NCBI RefSeq assembly: GCF_900496995.4
Contig: NC_044007.1
Coordinates: 372,001-436,000, forward strand
Reading direction: 5' to 3'
DNA length: 64,000 nt
Source: Aquila chrysaetos chrysaetos
Taxonomy: Eukaryota > Chordata > Aves > Accipitriformes > Accipitridae
Shown here: one piece after another, positions 52,077 to 62,616 of the stretch
Layout of the letters: every line of letters begins with the position of its first letter
Position numbering within the stretch: position 1 is the first letter of the stretch
Translations under genes and position numbers: made by a program
Notes under the pieces: generated by a model
What the model was told of the DNA's origin: nothing
Database searches by the model: none
Seen by the model: the letters and a program-made list of their open reading frames with translations, nothing else

Positions 52077-55000
52077 TCAGGCCACATGGAGCAGGGGCCC
52101 ACACAGCCCGGAGCGCTCCCCGCTCGCCTCCCGCCCGCAGCTCCTTCTCGGGAGGGACAAGGCGAGGGCCAGGGCGGCCGCCTCCACAGTGCTCTGGGGA
52201 CCCGCGGTGTATCTGCGCCCAAAGCTCGAGGAAGAGTAGGAGGAGGAAGAGAAGGTCATGGAGAAGCCGGAGCCAGTGGCGTCGAAGCTACCTCGCCTGG
52301 AGCTCGACCGGGACCCCGTCCGGGAGCCCGACCGCGAGCCGGAGGTGGAGCCGGCGCTGCTGACGTTGTAGGGGCTGTAGTAGCCCTTGCTGGACTGGGA
52401 GGAGGCCTCCAGCAGCCGCAGGCCGGTCCCGTCCTCGATCATGCTTCGGTCCATCGCGTCCTTGTAGGAGATCTTGAGCTTGGTTTTGGGGCAGGTGAGA
52501 TACTTGGAGTAGGTGTTCACGTCCCGCAGCTTCTGGGCTGTGCGCGTGTCGATGGTGCCCTTCTGCAGCGCCTCGTCCAAGGAGACACGGCCCTCGACGT
52601 CGGGCTCGATCAGGCCCCCCGTCAGGTACTGCACCTCCAGGAAGCGCTGCCCGGCTTCATAGTACAGCCAGCCCTTCTTCAGGGCCTGGGCCGCTGACAT
52701 CTTCGTCTTGGTCCGCGGGTCCTCGAAGCCGTAGAAGGCCTTCTGTGCCAGGTTGATGCGGTCCACCATGATTTTGTCGACTAGGCCCTTGTTCACCGCG
52801 TCGGCGACAGAGCACTTATCCCCGGTGTTGGGGTCAATGATGCCCCCGGTGCAAGCCTGGGCTTCCAGCAGCCTCTGCCCCGTGATGTTGTCCACGAGGT
52901 TGCGGCGCATTGCCTCTGTGATGGACACCTTCTCCAGAGTGTCTGTGTCCAGGATGCCTGCCACTGGCCCGGTCTCCTCGGTTGGGTCACTCCACATAGA
53001 TATCTGCGTTCGCGTGGGGGCTGGGCTGACGGTGTAGGAGGAGGATGAACCCACAGAGGACGACCGTGACCGGAAGCCGCTCATGTTGCCAGAGAGCATG
53101 TCTGCAAACTCGGTGATGGAGAGGGTGCCCGAGCGGTACTGGTCCAGGGCTGACTGGTCGATCAGGCCCTTGCTGATGGCATCGTCGATATCATACTGGC
53201 GCCCGGAGCGCCTGTCGATGATCATTGACTTCACCACGCCGTCAGAGGAGGAGGTGGTGATCTCCTCCCACTCACACTCCTGCTCCGACAGCTCCAGGTA
53301 GGTCTGGTGGTCGATGAGGCCCTTGCGATAGGCTTCATACACGGACATCTCCTTGCCCGTCTCCGGGTCAACGATCACCACCCTGCGCTTGCGGACGGAG
53401 GACTTGGAGGAGGTCTTCCTCTCCCGCTTCTTCTCCTTCAGGGGCAGGAGGCAGAGGCCAGTCTCTGGGTCAGTGATGCACCGCTCCATGAGCTGCAGGT
53501 AGGTGAGGTTCTCCTCTGTGTTGGGGTCAAAGAAGCCCTTGGTGTCATCGCTGGGATCCAGCAGGATCTCATTCATCTCCTCGTCAAAAAGGCCCCTCTT
53601 GTAGGCAATCTCCACAGGGAGGCGGTGGCTCTCCTCGGGATCGATTATGCCTCCTGTTGCAATCTGGGCCTCGAGCAAGCGGATCCCATGGTCCTTCAGG
53701 ATCAGACCCTTCTTCATGGCCTGGAAGAGGGAGATGAGCTTTCCAGAGTAGGGATCCCGGTAGCCGGTGACGGCCCTCTCAGCAGAGAGCAGCTTGTCCT
53801 TGAACTCGGGGCCCACGATGCCCATCCGCACAGCTTCCTCCACTGTCAGCTTGAGGCCCTTGATGGGGTCAATCACATACCCTGTGGCTGCCTGCGCCTC
53901 CAGGAGCTCAAATGCGGTGCCTGGCCTGATGATACCCTTCTTCATGGCCTGGTACACGGACAGCCGCTCCTTCGTGGAGTCCACAAAGACGCCAGCGATG
54001 CAGCTGGTGCCCTCCAGGAACTTCTTCAGGTTCTTAGAGACCTCCTCGATGGAGGTGAGACCCTCCTGGAGGCGCTGGGCAGTGGCTTCGTCCATCACCT
54101 GCGAACGGACCAGCTCCTCCACGGTGATCTGCTTCCGTAGCCCCCGGAAGGTGAGCTTCCTCGTGTCGCAAAGTGGGAGCAGGAGGAGCCCGCTGTTCTC
54201 GTCCTTCCGGCACCGCTTCAGGAGCTGCGTGTAGCTGAGCTTCTCCTCCGTGGACGGGTCCACGTAGCTTCGCACCTCGCTGGGCTCCGACAGCATGTCG
54301 TACGTGTCCTTGTTGATGAAGCCCCGCTGGTAGGCCACCTCCAGGGGCAGATGGAAGCCCAGGTGCGGGTCGATGATGCCACCGGTGGCTATCTGGGCAT
54401 CCAGGAGCTTGAGGGCCTCTTCGCTGGGAATGAGGTCTTTCTTCATGGCCTGGAAGATGGAAATCTTCTGTTCGCTGTACGGGTCTCTATAACCAGTCAC
54501 GGCCCTCTCTGCGGACAGGAGACGGTCATGGATTTCAGGCCCCACCACGCCTTTCCTGACCGCTTCGTCGACAGTCAGCATCTCATTCTTTGTGGGGTCG
54601 ATCATGAAACCGGTGGCAGCCTGGGCCTCCAGGAGGGAGCGGGCCACTTCGGAGTTGATCAGCCCCTTCTTCAGCGCCTGGTAGATACTGAGCTTCTGCT
54701 TGGAAGAGGGAATGTAGATGCCAGCCACACAGCCTGACCCGTAGAGGTACTTCCAGACAGTCTCCACATCCAGGAGCTCCCGGAAGGTTTTGGAGCCCTG
54801 CTTCAGCAGGTTGTAGATGTCTAGAGAGATGATCTTGGCCTCGTAGAGGTCCTCAGCCGTGATGCGGCGCCGTACATAGTCATAGGATGTGAGATTCTGC
54901 TGCCGGATGATCTCAGTCTTCTCGATGATCTCAATGATGATGATGATCATGCGCTCCTTGGACACACGGCCCGACTGGAACTCCTCCATGAGCTGCTTCC

Positions 55001-58000
55001 GCTGCTCCTCAGGCAGCAGGTCCGAGTGCATGATCTCCCACAGCGACATGGAGGAGCCTGCCCTGCTGCCCACAGGGATGTCCACCCGCGTCTCCTCAAA
55101 CACCTTCCGTGTCTCTGCCTCTGTGTACACCTGGGTCTTCTCCACCACTGTAGGCTTCTCAGGCTCCCGCAGAGGCAGCAGATACAGGCCCGTCTCAGGA
55201 TCCTCAATGCACTTCTCCTTCAGCTGCCTGTAGGTGAGGTTCTCATGGGTGTTGGGGTCGAAGAAGCCCTTGGTGTCATCAGTGGGGTCAGAGAGGGTTC
55301 GGTTCATTTCCTCATCAAAGTAGCCCCGCTTGTAGGCCACCTCCACAGGGAGGCGGTGGCTGTTGATGGGGTCGATGATGCCACCGGTGGCAATCTGGGC
55401 CTCAAGCAGGCGGATGCCGTGCTCCTTGATGATGAGTCCTTTTTTCATGGCCTGGAAGAGCGAGATGGTGTTGCCTGAGTAGGGGTCCTTGTACCCAGTG
55501 ACAGCCTTCTCAGCAGACAGCAGCTTCTCGTGCAGTTCAGGCCCGATGACACCAGCCTTCACAGCCTCATTGACATACAGTTTCCGGTTCTTCACAGGGT
55601 CAATCAAGAACCCGGTCGCTGCCTGGGCCTCCAGGAGGACCACGGCGGTGCTGGGCCTCAGCAGGTTCCTCTTCATGGCCTCATAGATGTTCAGCTTCTC
55701 CTTGGTTGCCTCCACGTAGACGCCGGCAATGCAGTCGCTGCCATGCAGGAATCTCCTCACCGCATCTGTTTCAGAGAGGTCCTTCACTGATTTCTTGCCT
55801 TCCTTCAGCTGCTCATACTGAGCTTTGCTGATGATGCGGGACTCCACCAGCTCACTGGCAGGTACAGGTGCCCGGAGACCACTGAACGTCAGCTTCTCCT
55901 GCTTTTTGGTCTCTGCCTCCTCGATGATGGTGATCACAATCTTGATGATCTTCTCGATGGTCACCTTGCCAGTCTTGTACTGCCGGAGGAGCTCCCGCCT
56001 GTGCTCCTCTGTGAAGTACTCGGAGTGGATCAGCTCCCAGATGGTCATTGTCTGGCCCTTCATGCTGCCCACTGGCACCTCGACAGTTGCCTTGTCAAAG
56101 CACTCCTTCGCCTGGCTGTCTGTGTAGACCTCCTCCTGCTGCGACTGGATGGCTTTGTCTGACAGGGGCAGCAGGCAGAAGCCAGTCTGCTTGTCACGGT
56201 GGCAGTTCTTCTGCAACTGGGCGTAGGTGAGGTGTTCTTGGGTGTTGGGACAATAGAAAGCCTTGGCATCATCTCGGAGCTCGGAGAGAGCCTCATTTAT
56301 CTCCGGGTCCAAGTACCCCCGCTTGTAAGCAACCTCGAGTGGGAGCCGGTGGCTGTTCACAGGATCGATGATGCCTCCAGTGGCGAGCTGGACGTCCAGC
56401 AGACGGACCCCGGTATCACTGGGGATGAGGCCCTTCTTGAGTGCTTGGAAGAGGGAAACCGTCTGGCCCGTATAGGGATCCTTGTAGCCAGTCACCGCCT
56501 TCTCTGCGGACAGCAGCTTCTCATGAAACTCCGGCCCCACCACCTCAGCCTTCACTGCCTCATCAACGGAGAACAGCTTGTTCTTCACGGGGTCGATGAT
56601 GTAGCCAGTGGCAGCCTGTGCTTCCAGCAGGGACAGAGCAATTTCTGGCTTCAGCAGGTTTCTCTTCAGGGCGTCATAGAAGGTGAGCTTCTGGCCAGTC
56701 GACTCCACTAGGATGCCGGCAATGGCATCCGTGCCCTTCAGGTACCGCCGCACAGAGTCCATCTCTGCCACGTCCTTCACAGACTTCTTGCCCTGGTGCA
56801 GCTGATTGTAGAGGTCCTTGTTGATGATTTTGCTTTCCAGCAGCTCAGCGGCAGGCACAGGGGCTCGGAGGCCCTCGAAGCACATCTGGCTCTTTTTCTC
56901 GCTTTCCTCCACAACCGTGATGATGATCTTAATGATCTTCTCCACCGTGATCTTGCCAGTCCTGTACTGCTGGATCAGGTCTCGCCTTTGGTCCTCAGTG
57001 AAGTATTCAGAGTTGATGATTTCCCAGATGGTCACCGTCTTCCCTTGGAACTTGCCAAATGGTGCTGTCACCGTGGCCTTCTTAAAGACATCCTTAGCTT
57101 CTTTGTCGGTGTAGACCAGTTCTCTTGCTTTGGCTGCCTGGTCAGTGAGTGGCAGGAGGCACAGCCCCGTGTCTGGGTCAGTCACGCACCGCTCCATGAG
57201 CTGCAGGTAGGTGAGGTTCTCCTGTGTGTTGGGGTCGAAGAAGCCCTTGGTGTCGTCGGTGGGGTCGGAAAGGACCTGGTTCATCTCCTCGTCAAAGTAG
57301 CCCCGCTTGTAGGCAGCTTCTACAGGCAGGCGGTGGCTGTTGACGGGGTCGATGATGCCGCCGGTGGCTATCTGGGCCTCGAGCAGGCGGATGCCGTGCT
57401 CCCTGACGATGAGCTCCTTCATCATGGCCTGGAAGAGGGAGATCTTGTCACCCGTGTAAGGATCCTTGTAGCCGGTCACTGCCCGTTCAGCAGACAGCAT
57501 TTTATTGTGCAGTTCTGGTCCAATCACTCCCTCTCTCACTGCCTCGTTCACCGAGAGCCTCGCGTTTCGCACAGGGTCAATTATGAAGCCGGAGGCAGCC
57601 TGCGCTTCCAGGAGCACCAGCGCGGTGCCTGGGCTGAGCAGCTTCTTCTTCATGGCTTCATAGATGCTCATCTTTTGATTGGTGGGTTTGATTAACAAAC
57701 CGGCGATGCTGCTCTTGCCCTGCAGGTACTTCTTGATGTCTTCCCTCTGCGAGAGCTCGCCAACACTCACAACACCCTTTGCCAACTTGTCTAAGCTCTC
57801 CTTGCTCAAAATGCCGGCATCAGCCAGCTTCTCTGCAGATACCTTCTGACGGATGCCGTCAAATGCGAACTCTGGCTCCCCATTCTGTGCTAAGCCATCC
57901 ACCGCGTCTCTGCCATTGGGCACAGCTTTGACATCCAGCAGCTGCGTTGTCGTAACCATGGCCTCCTCAGGCAGGTCATCTGTCTGGATCATGATCTCTC

Positions 58001-58412
58001 GTGTCTGGGCCAGGGCGGCCTTGTACTCTTCCTGCATCTGCTCAAGTCTCTCCCTGAGCTTCTTGTTCTCCTCTTCCAGGAGTTTCTCTTGCTGCTGCCG
58101 TTGTCTCTCCAGCTGCTGCAGCTCCTCCTGCTTGTGCCGGACATTTTCCTCTGCTTCTTTCTGATGCTTCTTGGCTTCGTCCAGCATGGCTTTCAACTGC
58201 TGCTTCTCCTGCTCCATCTCCTTCTGCTGCCGCTCCTGCTCCGCCTTCAGGTTCTGGGCTTTGTTCACCTCATCTTTAAAGAGCTTCTCCAGCTTTGTTT
58301 TCTCCTCCTCGATGAACTTCTCTTTCTGCAGCAGGGCGTCCTTCTCTGTCAGGAAGGTCTGCTGGAGGAGCTGCGTCTCCTGGCGGAGCTGCGCCTGCTG
58401 GGCCACCTGCAT
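52077..58412 (-). CDS. PLEC: Plectin last exon: coiled-coil end, six plakin-repeat domains, GSR tail
   Basis: Acceptor CTCCCACCCCAG; 2111 codons from MQVAQQAQLRQETQ to a TGA at 52077. Order: the last coiled-coil heptads (to about 58000), then six plakin-repeat domains whose starts are at about 57725 (SSIAGLLIKPTNQ), 56745 (DAIAGILVESTGQ), 55755 (DCIAGVYVEATKE), 54745 (GCVAGIYIPSSKQ), 54015 (SCIAGVFVDSTKE) and 52985 (PVAGILDTDTLEK). The domain 5-6 linker is the intermediate-filament-binding region of plectin. The tail has GSRSGSRTGSRSSSRRGSFD (52270-52360) and SSSSYSSSSFGRRY. The size matches the mammalian last exon. After GRRY the frame continues for about 43 residues, longer than the roughly 16 of the mammalian end. 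Plectin links intermediate filaments to actin, microtubules and junctions. Confidence 0.97.
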   Translation of the reverse strand: MQVAQQAQLRQETQLLQQTFLTEKDALLQKEKFIEEEKTKLEKLFKDEVNKAQNLKAEQERQQKEMEQEKQQLKAMLDEAKKHQKEAEENVRHKQEELQQLERQRQQQEKLLEEENKKLRERLEQMQEEYKAALAQTREIMIQTDDLPEEAMVTTTQLLDVKAVPNGRDAVDGLAQNGEPEFAFDGIRQKVSAEKLADAGILSKESLDKLAKGVVSVGELSQREDIKKYLQGKSSIAGLLIKPTNQKMSIYEAMKKKLLSPGTALVLLEAQAASGFIIDPVRNARLSVNEAVREGVIGPELHNKMLSAERAVTGYKDPYTGDKISLFQAMMKELIVREHGIRLLEAQIATGGIIDPVNSHRLPVEAAYKRGYFDEEMNQVLSDPTDDTKGFFDPNTQENLTYLQLMERCVTDPDTGLCLLPLTDQAAKARELVYTDKEAKDVFKKATVTAPFGKFQGKTVTIWEIINSEYFTEDQRRDLIQQYRTGKITVEKIIKIIITVVEESEKKSQMCFEGLRAPVPAAELLESKIINKDLYNQLHQGKKSVKDVAEMDSVRRYLKGTDAIAGILVESTGQKLTFYDALKRNLLKPEIALSLLEAQAATGYIIDPVKNKLFSVDEAVKAEVVGPEFHEKLLSAEKAVTGYKDPYTGQTVSLFQALKKGLIPSDTGVRLLDVQLATGGIIDPVNSHRLPLEVAYKRGYLDPEINEALSELRDDAKAFYCPNTQEHLTYAQLQKNCHRDKQTGFCLLPLSDKAIQSQQEEVYTDSQAKECFDKATVEVPVGSMKGQTMTIWELIHSEYFTEEHRRELLRQYKTGKVTIEKIIKIVITIIEEAETKKQEKLTFSGLRAPVPASELVESRIISKAQYEQLKEGKKSVKDLSETDAVRRFLHGSDCIAGVYVEATKEKLNIYEAMKRNLLRPSTAVVLLEAQAATGFLIDPVKNRKLYVNEAVKAGVIGPELHEKLLSAEKAVTGYKDPYSGNTISLFQAMKKGLIIKEHGIRLLEAQIATGGIIDPINSHRLPVEVAYKRGYFDEEMNRTLSDPTDDTKGFFDPNTHENLTYRQLKEKCIEDPETGLYLLPLREPEKPTVVEKTQVYTEAETRKVFEETRVDIPVGSRAGSSMSLWEIMHSDLLPEEQRKQLMEEFQSGRVSKERMIIIIIEIIEKTEIIRQQNLTSYDYVRRRITAEDLYEAKIISLDIYNLLKQGSKTFRELLDVETVWKYLYGSGCVAGIYIPSSKQKLSIYQALKKGLINSEVARSLLEAQAATGFMIDPTKNEMLTVDEAVRKGVVGPEIHDRLLSAERAVTGYRDPYSEQKISIFQAMKKDLIPSEEALKLLDAQIATGGIIDPHLGFHLPLEVAYQRGFINKDTYDMLSEPSEVRSYVDPSTEEKLSYTQLLKRCRKDENSGLLLLPLCDTRKLTFRGLRKQITVEELVRSQVMDEATAQRLQEGLTSIEEVSKNLKKFLEGTSCIAGVFVDSTKERLSVYQAMKKGIIRPGTAFELLEAQAATGYVIDPIKGLKLTVEEAVRMGIVGPEFKDKLLSAERAVTGYRDPYSGKLISLFQAMKKGLILKDHGIRLLEAQIATGGIIDPEESHRLPVEIAYKRGLFDEEMNEILLDPSDDTKGFFDPNTEENLTYLQLMERCITDPETGLCLLPLKEKKRERKTSSKSSVRKRRVVIVDPETGKEMSVYEAYRKGLIDHQTYLELSEQECEWEEITTSSSDGVVKSMIIDRRSGRQYDIDDAISKGLIDQSALDQYRSGTLSITEFADMLSGNMSGFRSRSSSVGSSSSYTVSPAPTRTQISMWSDPTEETGPVAGILDTDTLEKVSITEAMRRNLVDNITGQRLLEAQACTGGIIDPNTGDKCSVADAVNKGLVDKIMVDRINLAQKAFYGFEDPRTKTKMSAAQALKKGWLYYEAGQRFLEVQYLTGGLIEPDVEGRVSLDEALQKGTIDTRTAQKLRDVNTYSKYLTCPKTKLKISYKDAMDRSMIEDGTGLRLLEASSQSSKGYYSPYNVSSAGSTSGSRSGSRTGSRSSSRRGSFDATGSGFSMTFSSSSYSSSSFGRRYTAGPQSTVEAAALALALSLPRRSCGREASGERSGLCGPLLHVA
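52270..52360 (-). other. PLEC: GSR-repeat motif of the plectin tail
   Basis: Four GSR tripeptides followed by SSRRGSFDATGSGFS. GSR-rich tails of plakins have been linked to microtubule/filament interaction and carry phosphorylatable serines. Confidence 0.85.
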
Positions 58413-59235
58413 CTGGGGTGGGAGAGAGGACAGCATGGTCAGATGGCACCATCTGCCTAGGAGGGCAGCACTGGTGGGGGAGCGGGGGTGGGCTGGGGCA
58501 GGAGGACAGGGAGGAGGGGTGGCACTGGGCTGGTAGGGGTGCAGAGTCACCCAACCACTCTGCTATGTAGGTTAAGAGTTAAGGGAGCAGACCTGAGGTT
58601 AGGGAGCCACAGCAAACAACACGTGGGTGGAACGAGCAGGGAAAACACACAAGCTCTTCTGCGGGAGTCAGGGACTCCCTGCCTGGTACCGAGGCTGGGA
58701 TCTGGGGACAGCTCTTGCCTCCGGAGAGGAATAGGGAAGGATGCGCCACAGGGCCAAAAAGCTGGCACAGGCGGTGGGAATCACCCCTCCGTAGCAGGAG
58801 CTGCTGGCAGCAGGAGAGGGCAGGGGGTGGGAGGTCCTGCTCTGACACCTCCCTGTGGGGTTTACCTCGCTGCACCTGATCCTGGCTCTGTGCACACCCT
58901 TGACCTGCACATGGGGGTCCTGCCCCACAAGCAGCCGCTCGCCGTGACCCCTGGCAGGGGGGACGGACGCTGGGACAGGAGGCTCAGTGACGCCTCCGCC
59001 TCCTGGACGGTGCCAGCAGCCAGCTCCATGCCCATCAGGTGCAGGGCACAGCTCCAGGGCTGGAGGCTGCACGCCTGCACTGCAGCAACGGTCCTCGGGG
59101 ACCGGCCAGCGCAGCTCCCAGAGCCTGGCCAGCCGCCTGCGCGCCTGCTGTCCCAGGACACGGTGCGGGGCGGCTGGGGAGAGGGAAGGCCTCCCTGCGT
59201 ACCACCACTGCTAAGGGGGACCCACAGCCCAGTAC
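58413..59235 (-). other. PLEC: Intron between plectin rod exon and last exon
   Basis: 0.82 kb with consensus ends (donor GAG|GTACTG, acceptor CCACCCCAG); both neighbours are phase 0. No other feature seen. Confidence 0.9.
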
Positions 59236-62200
59236 CTCCTCTGCCTTCTGCTGCAGCAACGCTGCCTCCTGCTTCAGCTTCTCCTTCTCCTGCTCCAGGT
59301 CGGCGATGGCCCTCCGCAGTTTCTCCGCATCCTGGTCACTCTGGTGCCGCTGGATCTCCAGAGTGTGCACCAGCGTCATCTTCTCCTGCGTGGCCAGCTC
59401 GGTCTCGTGCAGCCTTTCGCTGATCTCTTCCGCCTGCTTCTTGAACCGCTTGGCTTCTTCCTCGGCCTTGGCCTGGGCCATGCTCATCTCCGCCACGTGC
59501 AGCTTGAGGCGCTCGGCCTCAGCTGTGATCTCCAGCTGCCGCCGGCGCTCAGCCTCGAGGGTTTTCTGGAAACCCTCAGTCTCCTCGGCCAGGCGCTGCT
59601 GCATCTGCTCCTTGTCCTCCTGCAGCCGCTTGGCGTGCTCCTGTGCCAGGTCTTTCTGCTTCTGCAGCATCTCCGCCTCGGCCTTCAGCCGTGTGGCCTC
59701 CTGCACCACCTGCATCTTCTCCTTGAGCATCTTCTCCGCCAGCGCCCGCTGCTGCGCCAGGTCATCCTCAGCCAGCTTCCGCATGCGCGCGGCCTCCTGG
59801 GCCTCCACGCTGAGGCGGGCAACCTCCTCCGCCACCTGCTTCATCTTCTCGGCCTCCTCCGCCAGGAACTTCTGCGTGTTGTCCTTGTCCTTGAGGATCA
59901 GCGCCTTGTTCTCCTCCTCGATCCGGCTCTTGAGCTTCGCCAGCTCCTCCATCTGCACCCGCACCTTGAAGAGCTCCTCCTCTACTTGGGCCTTCTGCCG
60001 GACGGCGTCGGTCACCTCCTCCTTCAGCCGCTGCAGCTCCTCATCCAGAATGCCCTTCTGGTGGTCCGTCTCATCCAGCTGCAGCTTCACCTTGGTCAGC
60101 TCCTGCTCCACCTGCGCCTTCTGCCGCAGCGTCTGCTCGGCAAACTTCTTGTGCTTCTCCATCTCAGCATCCGCCAGCTGCTTCTGCCGCAGGGCCGCCT
60201 GCTCCGCCTGCGCCCGCTTCGCCGCCTCCAGCTCGGCCTCCTTCCGCAGCTTCTCCGCGTCCGCCTGCGCCTGCGCCTTGGCCTGAGCCTCCTCCTCCGC
60301 CCGCTGCTTCAGCCGCTCGGCCTCCTCCACCCGCTGCCGGGAGAGGCTGGCATCCTGCTCAGCCTTGCTGCGGGCGAACTCGGCCTCCTCCGCCGCCCGC
60401 CTGGCCCGCTCGGCCTCCTCCCGCAGCCGGTCCAGGAGGCTCTGCTCCTGCTGCCGCGTCTGCAGCAGCTCCTGCTCCTTCTGCTGCACGGCGGCCAGGT
60501 GGGCTTTCTCCTCCGCCTCGATCCGCTTCTGCGCCGCCTCCCGCGCCAGCTGGATCTGCCGCTCCGACTCCTTCTCCGCCAGCTCCTTCTGCCGCCTGGC
60601 CTCCTCCACCATGGCCTTCAGCCGCTCCACCTCCTCCAGGGCCAGCCGCCGCTGTCGCCCGGCCTCCTCCTCGGCCGCCAGGATGGCCTGCACCTTCTCC
60701 TCAGCCTCCCGCCGGCGGCCCTCCTCCTCCAGCGCCAGCGCCCGCTGCCTCTCGGCCTCCCGCTCAGCCTGCTCCCGGCTGCGCTGCACCTCCTCCGCCT
60801 CCCCGCGGATGCGGCTCAGCTCCCGCTCCAGGTCGGTCTTGCCCGCCGAGGCCTTCTCGAAGCTGGCCTTCAGGGCGCGGATCTCTTCCTCCACCTGGCG
60901 CCGCTGCCGCAGCGTGTCCTCCACCAGGCCCTTCTGCCGCTCCAGCTCGCTCTCCGAGGAGCGCTTCAGCAGGGCGATCTTCTCCTCGATGTCCTGCTTG
61001 TGCTGGGCCGCCTGCTCCTCCAGCAGCTTGCGCTGGTAGGCCTCGTCCTCCGCCAGCCGCCGCAGCCGCTCGTTCTCGGCCTCCTTCTCCTTCAGGGCGA
61101 TCTCCGCCTCCGCCTTCAGCCGCGACGCCTCGTTGATGGCCGCCAGCTTCTCCTTCAGGATGCGCTCGGCCTCGGCCCGCTGCCGGCCGGCCTCGTCCTC
61201 TGCCAGCTGCCGCTGCCTCTTGGCCTCCTCGGAGAGGGCCCGCAGCCGGGCGGCCTCCTCGGCCAGCTCCCGCAGCTTGCTGGCCTCGGCCTCCAGCCGC
61301 TGCTTGGACTTCTCGCTGGTGGAGCGCGACTCCTCCTCCGTCTTGGCCTTGCTCTCCAGCAGGATCTCCATCTCGGCCCGCAGCTTGGCCAGCTCGTCCT
61401 CCACCTCCTTCCTCTTCTGGATGGCCTCGCTCACCTCCTTCTTCAGCCGGAAGAGCTCCTCCTCCAGGAGCAGGCGCTGCTGCTCCCCGTTCTCCATCTC
61501 TGCCTTCAGCCGGATCAGCTCCTGCTCTGCCGCCAGCTTCTGCTGGGCCGTGCCCTCCGCCAGCTCCCGCTGCTTCTCCAGCTCCTCCTCCGCCAGCTCC
61601 TTCTGCCGCAGGGCCGACTCCTCCGCCTTGGCGCGCTTGCGGGCCTCCCGCTCCGCGTCCTCCTTCTGCTTCTCTGCCTCCTCCTGCGCCAGCGCCTTCT
61701 TGTGGGCCACCTCCTCCGCCTGCAGCCGCAGCCGCAGCGCCTCGTTGGCCTTCTGTCGCCAGCGCTCCAGCTCCTTCTCGGCCTCCTCCCGCGACCGCTC
61801 AGCCTCCAGCTGCTGCTTCTTCAGCCGCTCGGCCTCCTCCTGCAGGTGGGCCACCGTGATGTGCTCCTGCTGCAGCGACAGCTCCAGCTGCGCCGTCTTC
61901 TCGGCAAAGGACAGCCGCTTGCTCTGCAGCTCAGCCTCGGCGCTCCGCTGGGCCACCTCCTGGGCCACCTGGATCTGCCGCTCTTTCTCGGCCTCCGCCT
62001 GCCGCATCCGCCGCTCGGCCTCCTCCGCCTGCAGCCGCAGCTTCTCCAGGTCCGCCACCGCCTTCTGCTTCTCCCGCGCCGCATCCCGCTCGGCCTGCAC
62101 CTTGCGCTTCAGCTCCTCCTCCGCCTCCCGCTTCTTCTGGCTCTCTTCCTTCACCTGCCGGCGCAGGCGCTCGGCCTCCTCCTGCGCCTGCCTCTTCTGC

Positions 62201-62616
62201 CGCTCGGCATCCTCGGCGCGCGCCCGCAGCTCCTGCAGCTCCGTCTCGGCGCCCACCCGCTGCTTCTCGGTGCTCTCCAGCTGGAGGCGGATGAGGCGGA
62301 TCTCCTCCTCCACCTTCTTGCGGTTGTATTCGGCCTCCTCGATTAGCTTGACCTTGGACTTGATCTGGTGGTCGGAGTTCTGCCGCAGCTGCATCAGCTC
62401 CTGCTGGATGTTTTGCTTCTGCTGCTCCGCGTCCACGGCCACCACCTCCCGCCGGGTGACCTCCTCCTGCATGCGGAGCTGCAGCTCCCGCGCCTCTGCC
62501 TCCGCCTGCGCCTTGGCTTTGGCGTGGGCCTCGGCCAGCTGCCGCTGCTTCTCCAGCTGGGCCTCCACCTCCGCCAGCCGCTTCCTCTCCTCCTCCTTCA
62601 GCTTCTCGGCGGCTTT
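59236..62616 (-). CDS. PLEC: Plectin rod exon (giant coiled-coil exon)
   Basis: A single exon of 3381 bases, exactly 1127 codons, phase 0 at both ends. Acceptor CTCTTTCCCCTCCAG; starts KAAEKLKEEERKRLAEV and ends LLQQKAEE at the donor. Composed almost wholly of Glu, Ala, Arg, Lys, Gln and Leu in uninterrupted heptads: the parallel dimeric coiled-coil rod that separates plectin's N-terminal actin/plakin part from its plakin repeats. Rodless plectin isoforms arise by skipping this exon, and the phase-0 borders here would allow that. Neither strand has stop codons for kilobases because of codon use, which creates long false antisense frames. Confidence 0.98.

Noticed and set aside
52086-58460. 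Several plus-strand frames of 100-300 codons across the plectin last exon
   Set aside because: Mirror frames of plakin repeats; periodic because the sense gene is periodic.
59344-62346. 1000-codon open frame on the plus strand (Leu-rich) and a 792-codon frame at 61133-63511
   Set aside because: Antisense shadows of the plectin rod: codons for Glu, Lys, Gln and Arg read backwards as Leu, Phe and Ala codons without stops. No plus-strand domain or initiation context is recognisable.
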